From the NCBI GenBank assembly GCA_003602535.1, contig QQSA01000110.1:1-14775 (forward strand): a stretch of 14,775 bases of DNA, given 5' to 3'. Position numbers and translations under genes: made by a program. Positions 7,603 through 14,164 of this stretch are shown here, in pieces. Position 1 is the first letter of the stretch. Every line of letters starts with the position of its first letter. The notes beneath the pieces were generated by a model. It was given only the letters and a program-made list of their open reading frames with translations, was not told the origin of the DNA and made no database searches. This DNA is from Candidatus Poseidoniales archaeon (GTDB lineage: Archaea; Thermoplasmatota; Poseidoniia; Poseidoniales; Poseidoniaceae).

Positions 7603-9336
7603 ATGAGTGAGAACCAGGAAGCCTCCTGGCTCGTAATTGATGGCTATGAAGATGAGCCTGCTGCTTTCGGAGTGCCACCATATGTTGGTTTTCACATCAG
7701 ATATATTTGTGGAGTATTAGAAGACAAGAAAATTGAATATGAATATTGTACAATCGATTCCTATCGCCTTGATCCACCTTCATTAGAAAATAGATTGGGA
7801 GTTGTAATTCTTGCAGGAGCAATCGTCCCAGGTAAATATCTGAGAGGAGCACCGATATCTCTCAGAGAAACTAGAGATGTCATTTCCAAAATACCAGGCA
7901 ATACACCCATTCTTTGTGGAGGTTGGGCGATTAGAGGATGGAGACACCAGGGGTGGAGTCCTCTTCGTCATAATTTGTTCTTGGCATTACAAGATACTGA
8001 TGCAACATTGAATTATTTTCTCAATAATTCTGAATGGAAACATCAGAGGAGAAATGCTGAGCAGTGGACATTATGGGCTCACTCTGGTGCTAAATCAAAG
8101 GCGGTTACAGACAACCCAGATTTGAATGGGCCACTAACTTACGAAGTAGAAGTTTACCAAGGGTGCGTTAGATACAAACGGGGTTGCAAATTCTGCATAG
8201 AACCTAAGAAAGGTGTCCCGATTTGGCGCAGCCCTGAAGATATCATCCAAGAGGTTTCAATCGCTCATGACATGGGTGTTGAGCATGTAAGATTGGGCGG
8301 AATGACAGATACTTACACCTACATGGCTGAAGGAGTAGTAGAGTTGGAATATCCACGCCCTAACCCTGAACCAATCGCGAAATTACTTCATGGTTTACGT
8401 GATGATGAAAGACTTGGGATTTTGCATACAGATAATGGGAACCCTTCCATTATAGCAGAGAACTTAGAAGAATCTGAAGAGATTACCAAAACTTTAGTTG
8501 AGACTTTATCTGATGGTGCAGTGTTATCATTTGGACTAGAATCTGCAGACCCAAAAGTGCATGAGGCTAATTGGTTGAATTGTGATTCATCTCAGTTGAA
8601 ATCTGCGATTTCTCTAATCAACAAATATGGCCGTAGCAAGGGAGAAAGAGGACTTCCAAAATTACTACCTGGACTGAATTTTATTGCGGGATTGAATGGA
8701 GAGACCAGTACTACTTACGACATCAATCTGAAGTTACTTCATGAACTAAAACAAGAAGGTCACATGATCAGAAGAGTAAATATTCGCCAAGTCGAAGGAG
8801 AAGGATTTCAAGAAATTAATGACGATGATTTTCGCTCATTCAAAAATATTGTTCGAGAAGAATTCGACGGACCTCTCTTGGAAGAAATGCTACCAAATGG
8901 GACAATTCTGAATGATGTTTGGTGGGAAGCACATGATGGCAGAACACGTCTACCACGCCACTTAGCGCCCGAGGCCAAAGATTCTGCAATTCATGGTAAG
9001 GCAGGAATCACCTTTGGAAGACAAATAGGAGCTTACCCTATATTGGTAGGAATGAACTATCTTGCACCTCTTGAGAATTATTCTCAAATTATGGTAACCG
9101 GCCACGGTGCTCGTTCAATCACTGGAATTGAAACCGGTCTAGATTGGAAAAAGGTCACTGAAAAGCAGTTAGCAGCAATACCTGGCATTTCAGCAAAAGG
9201 TGCTTGGAATCTCATTGGTGCAAGAGCGAAAGCTCGATCTAAAAAACGTCCATTTGAAAGCGTAGAAGATTGGTTCAAATCTGCAGGAGTAAATATTCCC
9301 GAACTAATTGACTTCGAGAAGATTTTAGCGGATTAA
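7603..9336 (+). CDS. Radical SAM protein with C-terminal helix-hairpin-helix (COG1031-type)
   Basis: A 577-residue protein. Residues 1 to about 130 look like a Rossmann-type domain similar in place to B12-binding domains of other radical SAM enzymes, but I see no DxHxxG cobalamin motif. The radical SAM domain starts at about 180 with EVEVYQGCVRYKRGCKFC; cysteines 188, 195 and 198 (Cx6Cx2C) are the likely 4Fe-4S ligands, a spacing wider than the usual Cx3Cx2C. A helix-hairpin-helix lies at about 519-545 (LAAIPGISAKGAWNLI), a nucleic-acid-binding motif. This combination corresponds, from memory, to COG1031, widespread in archaea and uncharacterised. ATG 7603 has GAGGTG seven bases upstream, overlapping the csl4 stop, so the two genes are likely co-expressed. 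An RNA- or DNA-modifying role is plausible but unproven. Confidence 0.85.
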   Translation: MSENQEASWLVIDGYEDEPAAFGVPPYVGFHIRYICGVLEDKKIEYEYCTIDSYRLDPPSLENRLGVVILAGAIVPGKYLRGAPISLRETRDVISKIPGNTPILCGGWAIRGWRHQGWSPLRHNLFLALQDTDATLNYFLNNSEWKHQRRNAEQWTLWAHSGAKSKAVTDNPDLNGPLTYEVEVYQGCVRYKRGCKFCIEPKKGVPIWRSPEDIIQEVSIAHDMGVEHVRLGGMTDTYTYMAEGVVELEYPRPNPEPIAKLLHGLRDDERLGILHTDNGNPSIIAENLEESEEITKTLVETLSDGAVLSFGLESADPKVHEANWLNCDSSQLKSAISLINKYGRSKGERGLPKLLPGLNFIAGLNGETSTTYDINLKLLHELKQEGHMIRRVNIRQVEGEGFQEINDDDFRSFKNIVREEFDGPLLEEMLPNGTILNDVWWEAHDGRTRLPRHLAPEAKDSAIHGKAGITFGRQIGAYPILVGMNYLAPLENYSQIMVTGHGARSITGIETGLDWKKVTEKQLAAIPGISAKGAWNLIGARAKARSKKRPFESVEDWFKSAGVNIPELIDFEKILAD

Positions 9337-10883
9337 TCTTCAACCCAAGCGTAGGTACGCATGCCTTCTTCGACACCTTCGCCAGCAACATCGACCAATG
9401 CGAATTCTCCTTGAGGAGTAATGATTGATTCTCTTGCCAATCCCTTGTGAAGGGCTTCGTAGGTTACACGGTCGATTGCCATTCTTCCTTCCAGTCTTTC
9501 GAAAAGATTCCAGCGGCTTGCAATCTCTCTCCAGGTTGGTTGAATCTCTGCCTCAAACACTTTTGCCTTGGCACCTGATCCGTATCCACATAGTCCTAGA
9601 GTCATATTATCGAGGTTTGCATTCTCTTCATAATCTGCCTCAAAGGTTGACATTAGTGCTAGGAAAATCGAACCAGTATACTGGTTTCCAATTAGAGAAG
9701 ATGCACGCTGTCCCTTCTCTATACGATCTTCAACGAATTGTTTGAATGATTCTGTTTTTGAAATTGCACGACGATATGAGTCCATTTCTTTGTCCCATTC
9801 ATCGATGCTATCAAAATCACTCTCTTCAGGAGCAACTCCGATTTCTTCTTCGATTGCTTTCCAAGATTTTAGATTCTTACGATCGTGACGGAATACGTCA
9901 GGGAACATTCTCTTGGCTTGGAAAGCATATGGAAGATGCATGATGATTCGAGCCCATTGTTCAGTCAAGATGATATCCATTTCTGGATCAAATCTTCCTT
10001 GTTTGATTGCTTTCTCACTAAAATGTGTGAAGGCCTGCTTTACAGCTTCACGATAACAACGATTAGAGAATTGCCCATCGAATACAGGTTCATCTCTGTG
10101 TACTTTGACATTCTCTTCACCATGTGCGAAAATTCCCAATCTTCGAACTGCAGATTCAGGAAGATGTTTGATCATAGCTTCTGCCATTCCGTCTCTAATG
10201 GTTGCTCCAGCCTCTGAAGCGAGTTGTAAAACATGTTGAATTACGCTCTGAATTGATACTTCTCTTCGAGGTTTAAAGAAATCATGAACAGGAGTTGTTG
10301 ATACACCCCAACGATCTGGAATTACTACCAATCTTGGATTGTGGCGTACTAATAATGCGCCACCTCCTGCACCTTGTGTATATTCTCCAGTAGATTCCAA
10401 ATCATATTTCGCGTTGTCAGAGAATACTACTATTCCCATTCTACCTTCATCTTCTCCACCACGTGCAACCCAATCGAGTGTGTTGTGGAGTGCATCAACC
10501 GCACCAATACAGGCGAATGTCATATCAACAACATCACATCCACGGAAACAATCTTCTCCGAAGCGTTCTCCATATCTGTGAGTTAGCATATCTACGATGT
10601 AGGTAGCAGTAGGCTTTGCACCATCGAGAGCAGATTCTGTCCCAAGGTATATTCTCCCGATATCTCGAGGATTGATTCCATTGCGATCAATCAGACGACA
10701 GACTGCATTTGCACCCATAGTAGCTGTATCTTCATGGACATCTGGAATTGCCATTGCTGCAAGACCCAACCCTTTGTTCAATTTGCCGAAATCGGCTCCA
10801 CGCATCTCTGCGAAATCCTCCATATCCATGTATAAACGTGGGAAATGAAGAGCCATATCGTCGATTCCGACCTTAGCACCCAT
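9333..10883 (-). CDS. mvaS: Hydroxymethylglutaryl-CoA synthase
   Basis: Condenses acetyl-CoA with acetoacetyl-CoA to HMG-CoA, the committed entry to the mevalonate pathway that makes archaeal isoprenoid lipids. The thiolase-fold catalytic triad is visible: E83 in GTESALDGAKPTA, C125 in MTFACIGAVDAL (the acyl-enzyme cysteine) and H316 in MHLPYAFQAKRMF. GEYTQGAGGGALLV (167-179) and NQYTGSIFLAL are further family motifs. At 516 residues it is well above the roughly 350 of most archaeal HMG-CoA synthases and recalls the longer haloarchaeal type; the extra part includes a charged, helical insertion at about 335-390. The start ATG has a purine-rich GAGGG just upstream. It converges on the radical SAM gene, with both TAA stops inside a shared TTAA, and diverges from the SMUG1-type gene. 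Confidence 0.93.
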   Translation of the reverse strand: MGAKVGIDDMALHFPRLYMDMEDFAEMRGADFGKLNKGLGLAAMAIPDVHEDTATMGANAVCRLIDRNGINPRDIGRIYLGTESALDGAKPTATYIVDMLTHRYGERFGEDCFRGCDVVDMTFACIGAVDALHNTLDWVARGGEDEGRMGIVVFSDNAKYDLESTGEYTQGAGGGALLVRHNPRLVVIPDRWGVSTTPVHDFFKPRREVSIQSVIQHVLQLASEAGATIRDGMAEAMIKHLPESAVRRLGIFAHGEENVKVHRDEPVFDGQFSNRCYREAVKQAFTHFSEKAIKQGRFDPEMDIILTEQWARIIMHLPYAFQAKRMFPDVFRHDRKNLKSWKAIEEEIGVAPEESDFDSIDEWDKEMDSYRRAISKTESFKQFVEDRIEKGQRASSLIGNQYTGSIFLALMSTFEADYEENANLDNMTLGLCGYGSGAKAKVFEAEIQPTWREIASRWNLFERLEGRMAIDRVTYEALHKGLARESIITPQGEFALVDVAGEGVEEGMRTYAWVED

Positions 10884-10920
10884 CAGCCCTCGCCCGAACT
10901 ATACCCTATTTCACGGCATC

Positions 10921-10931
10921 GGAAAATATTC
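10921..10931. promoter_or_regulatory. AT-rich TATA-like box in the mvaS/SMUG1 divergent region
   Basis: GAAAATATTC is the most AT-rich stretch between the two divergent genes. On the minus strand it reads GAATATTTTC about 43 bases before the mvaS start, a position compatible with an archaeal TATA box and a leader of some 15 bases. It could also serve the plus strand. No clear BRE is seen, so the call is tentative. Confidence 0.3.
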
Positions 10932-10941
10932 AACAGAAAAG

Positions 10942-10961
10942 CGGTGTTGCTGACTACACCG
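10942..10961. promoter_or_regulatory. 6-bp inverted repeat in the mvaS/SMUG1 divergent region
   Basis: CGGTGT and ACACCG form perfect arms around an 8-base spacer. The site lies between divergent starts (10883 minus, 11006 plus) and next to the TATA-like box, so it could be an operator; it could also fold as a hairpin in the SMUG1 leader. Six-base arms can arise by chance. Confidence 0.3.
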
Positions 10962-11005
10962 TCTTGGCCGAGCGTTTTTTCATTAAAAACAGGTTGAGAG
11001 GCGTC

Positions 11006-11734
11006 ATGGGAGTAATAGAATCCACCAAGAAACTCTCTCAGTCCTGCGATTCTCTAACCCCTTCGATTTTGAAACAGACAAATCTTGCTTATGTCACTAA
11101 TCCGCTAAATTATGCATGGGAATATCACGAATCATATCTTTCTCAATATTCTAACTTAGGGGCAACTACTTTGCTTCTCGGAATGAATCCTGGACCGTAT
11201 GGAATGGCTCAATGTGGCGTCCCCTTTGGAGCAACACATATCGCCAGAGATTTTCTAAATATCAAAGGAGAAATTACAGATCCTGAAGGAAGACACCCAA
11301 AACGACCAATTGAAGGATTGGATTTTGAAAGACAAGAAATCAGTGGAACAAGGCTTTGGGGATTATTAAAACAGATTTGGAAAACTCCTGAAGAGATTCA
11401 CAAACATGTGTTTTTGGTTAATCATTGCCCACTATTATTGCTAGGTGAAACTGGGAAAAATATCACTCCAGATAAAATCAGCGGAAGCGCTGTAAAAAAG
11501 TTACTTAATGCATGTGACGAACATCTTCGAGAGGTAGTTTTGCACTTAGGAATTACACGCGTTATTGGCATAGGAAAGTATGCTGAAAAAAGAGCCAAAC
11601 TGGCTCTTAGTGACCTAGATATTGACATTACAACATGCTGGCATCCATCACCTGCATCACCGCTTGCTAATCGTAACGAAGGTGCTGATTGGAGGGCCAA
11701 TGTTCGCAAGGTATTACTGGGCGAGGATTCATAA
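11006..11734 (+). CDS. SMUG1-type uracil-DNA glycosylase
   Basis: Removes uracil and oxidised pyrimidines from DNA in base excision repair. The match to SMUG1 is extensive: NPLNYAWEYHESYL (N-terminal part), LLGMNPGPYGMAQCGVPFG (catalytic Asn of the GMNPGP motif, residue 61 here), HPKRPIEGLD, EISGTRLWGLL, NHCPLLLL, the GKNITP segment, GIGKYAEKRA, and HPSPASPLAN near the end (catalytic-loop His, residue 213). At 242 residues it has the usual length. ATG 11006 follows a GAGG about five bases upstream; the frame extends to TTG 10964, but that would add a run (AERFFIKNRLRGV) not expected in the family. SMUG1 is best known in animals and some bacteria, so it is uncommon in an archaeon. The acyl-CoA synthetase gene starts 23 bases after its stop. 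Confidence 0.93.
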   Translation: MGVIESTKKLSQSCDSLTPSILKQTNLAYVTNPLNYAWEYHESYLSQYSNLGATTLLLGMNPGPYGMAQCGVPFGATHIARDFLNIKGEITDPEGRHPKRPIEGLDFERQEISGTRLWGLLKQIWKTPEEIHKHVFLVNHCPLLLLGETGKNITPDKISGSAVKKLLNACDEHLREVVLHLGITRVIGIGKYAEKRAKLALSDLDIDITTCWHPSPASPLANRNEGADWRANVRKVLLGEDS

Positions 11735-11757
11735 TCAATACCGGCTCTGACGAGGTC

Positions 11758-13659
11758 ATGCCTGCGAAAGAAATGGCTTGGCCAATACAAGATTCAGATA
11801 GACAATGGATGAAACCTGAGGGCGATGACCCTCGGACTTTGTACCAAATGCTGATGGTAAGTCAGCAGAGATTTGGAAATGAACCTTGTTTCGGATACAT
11901 ACCTAGCCCTGGTATGCCAAGAATGCATTTAACCTACAATGAATTTGGTGACCTTTCTACTGCTATGGCAAAGGGACTGAGAGACATTGGAGTAGAGAAA
12001 GGCGACCGTGTTGCGATTATCTTGGACAACTCTGTTGAATGGGCTGCTCTATCATATGGAGCAAATGCACTAGGCGCTGCTTACACTGCAATGTACACTC
12101 ACCAACATGGTAAGGATTGGGCTTACATCCTTGGAGATGCAACTCCAAAGGTCGTTGCTGTTCAGAACACTGAGGTTTTAGACAAGTTATGTGATGCACT
12201 AGATGACGGCGCTTGGCCACAATCTGGAGTAATTCTGCTCGGAGATGAACCAGCTAACCAATTACCTCCAAAGGGTGTTGAAGTTCGCTCTTGGACTGAA
12301 ATGATACAGGCAGGACGTGCTGCTGATGACCTAGCAGAAATTGCTGACGACCCTAGTGCTCTGTCAACTCTAATTTACACATCTGGAACAACTGGCAACC
12401 CTAAGGGAGTAATGCTATCCAACTGGAACACATTGTCTAACGTATTATGTGTACAGGGAGTATTCGAGTTATACCCTGGTGACAAGAACGCTGCGTTCTT
12501 GCCATGGGCTCACTCCTTCGGTTCAACCTTCGATCTGCACTGGATGATTAGAATGGGAGTACACATCAACCTCATCTCTGACCTAACCAAGATTGCAGAT
12601 GAATGTATTGAAATCAAGCCTGCTGCACTACTGGCAGTTCCTCGTGTTTGGAACAAGTTCTATGACCGTGTAAACAGTCAGTTCGAAAGTGCTACTGGAA
12701 TAAAGAAATTATTCGTAGGAAAAGCACAGAAATCCGCAGCAAAGAGAATCGCAAAAGCTGGAGTTGAATGTGACTCTGTCGCACCTAACGGATTCTTTGA
12801 CAAACTATGGGACAAACTAGTCTGGAAGAAAGTCCGTGCTCGATTTGGTGGCAACATCAGATTCTGTATGTCTGGTGCAGCTGCACTATCGCCTGACGTT
12901 GCAGGATTCGTTCAAAAAGTTGGATTCAACTGCTACGAAGGATATGGTCTTACTGAGACCAGCCCACTGGTGTCTGCAAATGGATGGATGGGCAAAGGAA
13001 AGTCTCGCCTAAACACTGTTGGAATGCCAGCAAATGGTGTACGTGTAGAAATCGATAAGGACGCATGGGACGATCCTGACCGACCTGATGAAGGAGAGGT
13101 TATCGTATACGGCCCTAACGTTATGCAAGGATACTGGAACCTACCTGAGGCTACTGCTGAAGTAATGACTGAAGATGGTGGATTCAGAACTGGTGACCTT
13201 GGAAAAATGGTAGACGGATACCTATCTATTACTGGCCGTGTAAAGAGCCAATTCAAGTTAGAGAATGGAAAGTATGTATCTCCTGCACCACTTGAGGAGA
13301 ACTTGAAACTCAGCCCACTTGTTGAGCAGGCTGTTCTAGATGGAAAGGACAGGAAGAACACATTCCTAATCGTCCACCCATCTTTGGACGCTCTAAGAAA
13401 GGAAGCTAGCGCTAATGGAGTCTCTGTCCCTGCAGATAACGCTGCAATGTGCAATGATGAAGGTGTCAAAAATTGGTTGCTATCTGAATTGAAAGAAAAG
13501 AATATGCTTGCACCTAAGTGGAAAGGGTACGAAGTAGCACGTGATATTATTCTCGATCCTGAAGAGTGGACTGTAGACAACGATATGTTGACACCTTCTA
13601 TGAAGGTCAAACTACGAAATCTTCTAACTCACCACGAAGAAGCAATCAGTTCCCTTTGA
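11758..13659 (+). CDS. fadD: Long-chain acyl-CoA synthetase (AMP-forming)
   Basis: Activates fatty acids to acyl-CoA through an acyl-adenylate. In a protein of 633 residues the ANL-superfamily motifs appear in order: the P-loop LIYTSGTTGNPKGVML (205-220), LPWAHSFG (249-256), YEGYGLTETSP (393-403), FRTGDLG (476-482), the hinge ITGRVKSQFKLENGKYVSP (491-509), and LTPSMKVKLR near the C-terminus, where a lysine corresponds to the catalytic A10 lysine. It belongs with COG1022, the FadD15-like group, rather than acetyl-CoA synthetases. ATG 11758 has GAGGT one base upstream, rather close; ATG 11773 is an alternative, while an ATG at 11689 inside the previous gene is unlikely. Asp codons favour GAC here more than in the neighbouring genes. 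In an archaeon with ether lipids, it suggests fatty-acid catabolism. Confidence 0.93.
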   Translation: MPAKEMAWPIQDSDRQWMKPEGDDPRTLYQMLMVSQQRFGNEPCFGYIPSPGMPRMHLTYNEFGDLSTAMAKGLRDIGVEKGDRVAIILDNSVEWAALSYGANALGAAYTAMYTHQHGKDWAYILGDATPKVVAVQNTEVLDKLCDALDDGAWPQSGVILLGDEPANQLPPKGVEVRSWTEMIQAGRAADDLAEIADDPSALSTLIYTSGTTGNPKGVMLSNWNTLSNVLCVQGVFELYPGDKNAAFLPWAHSFGSTFDLHWMIRMGVHINLISDLTKIADECIEIKPAALLAVPRVWNKFYDRVNSQFESATGIKKLFVGKAQKSAAKRIAKAGVECDSVAPNGFFDKLWDKLVWKKVRARFGGNIRFCMSGAAALSPDVAGFVQKVGFNCYEGYGLTETSPLVSANGWMGKGKSRLNTVGMPANGVRVEIDKDAWDDPDRPDEGEVIVYGPNVMQGYWNLPEATAEVMTEDGGFRTGDLGKMVDGYLSITGRVKSQFKLENGKYVSPAPLEENLKLSPLVEQAVLDGKDRKNTFLIVHPSLDALRKEASANGVSVPADNAAMCNDEGVKNWLLSELKEKNMLAPKWKGYEVARDIILDPEEWTVDNDMLTPSMKVKLRNLLTHHEEAISSL

Positions 13660-13670
13660 TTATTCAAAGG
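13653..13670. terminator. Inverted repeat across two convergent stop codons
   Basis: CCTTTGA and TCAAAGG are perfect 7-base arms around a TTAT loop. The plus-strand TGA (13657-13659) of the acyl-CoA synthetase and the minus-strand TAA (13662-13660) of the small membrane protein both fall within it, so the same hairpin would end both messages. There is no long T run on either side, so it may act as a 3'-end stabiliser or a pause site rather than a classical terminator. Confidence 0.45.
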
Positions 13671-13959
13671 CAGTAAAAGCACTGGCTGTTCTAGCTTTGG
13701 CGCGTAATGCATGCTTTCGTCGAGCTTCAGCATCACGTCTGGCCTTCAATTCTGATTTCATCCCGGGGCAAGCGATTAGGCAGACTGCGAGACCAAGTAC
13801 AGCACCGCCTGTGAGTGAAATCCACATCGGGATACCAAGGATCAGTGCGTTAGCACCACCAGCCACTAAACCTATTGAAAAACCAATGCCGAGAGGTTTC
13901 TCGGCGATTTTCAACAGGGTAGCGCTGCCCTGAATAACTTCCTTCAGTGGTTTAGTCAT
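13660..13959 (-). CDS. Small two-helix membrane protein
   Basis: A 99-residue protein with two hydrophobic helices at about 23-43 (LGIGFSIGLVAGGANALILGI) and 46-64, joined by a short turn, so both ends are on the same side of the membrane. The tail (about 68-92) is highly basic, rich in Arg, Lys and Ala, and by the positive-inside rule would be cytoplasmic and may bind nucleic acid or lipid head groups. No known family is recognised. The ATG at 13959 has no Shine-Dalgarno sequence, and a TATA-like box about 27 bases upstream fits a leaderless message. It is convergent with the acyl-CoA synthetase, stop abutting stop, and divergent from the MscS-family gene. Confidence 0.65.
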   Translation of the reverse strand: MTKPLKEVIQGSATLLKIAEKPLGIGFSIGLVAGGANALILGIPMWISLTGGAVLGLAVCLIACPGMKSELKARRDAEARRKHALRAKARTASAFTAFE

Positions 13960-14164
13960 TTCAGAATAAGTTAGAAAGACGGTAAATAAACTAACCTCCT
14001 ACATTATTCATGACATAATCAGTTCCCAAACTTCCGGATTTCGACCAAAGTCTAGATATTAAGGCTTTTTTGCATAATTTAGAATCAAAATAAAACAATT
14101 CATTTATCGGCCGCAACTATCATGATAGGGTGCCCTTTCATGATTGAAATAGGGAGGGCGTGCC
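13960..14164. promoter_or_regulatory. 205-base divergent intergenic region with repeated TCATGA sites
   Basis: This is the longest gene-free stretch. It holds three TCATGA sites: within ATTATTCATGACATAAT (14003-14019, with ATTAT/ATAAT arms), within the 12-base palindrome CTATCATGATAG (14117-14128), and within TTTCATGATTGAAA (14137-14150, TTTCA/TGAAA arms). The last two start 18 bases apart, close to two helical turns, and lie just upstream of the mscS ribosome-binding site. A regulator may bind here to control the channel gene, the small membrane protein, or both. Confidence 0.4.
13983..13990 (-). promoter_or_regulatory. TATA-like box for the small membrane protein
   Basis: On the minus strand this reads TTTATTTA, about 24-31 bases before the ATG at 13959, the distance at which archaeal transcription would begin at or beside the start codon. 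A purine-rich AGGAGG lies just upstream of the box; it is too far from the ATG to be a ribosome-binding site and is followed by no start codon. Confidence 0.4.

Noticed and set aside
10972..10980. T-run after the 10942-10961 dyad as an intrinsic terminator
   Set aside because: It lies upstream of divergent genes with no transcript expected to end there, and the stem has only six pairs with an 8-base loop.
10964..11005. N-terminal extension of the SMUG1-type gene from TTG 10964
   Set aside because: ATG 11006 has a better ribosome-binding context and gives the family length; the extension would also run over the divergent regulatory region.
12933..13610. 225-residue minus-strand open frame
   Set aside because: Antisense to the C-terminal half of the acyl-CoA synthetase, Ser/Pro/Phe-rich, no recognisable motif.
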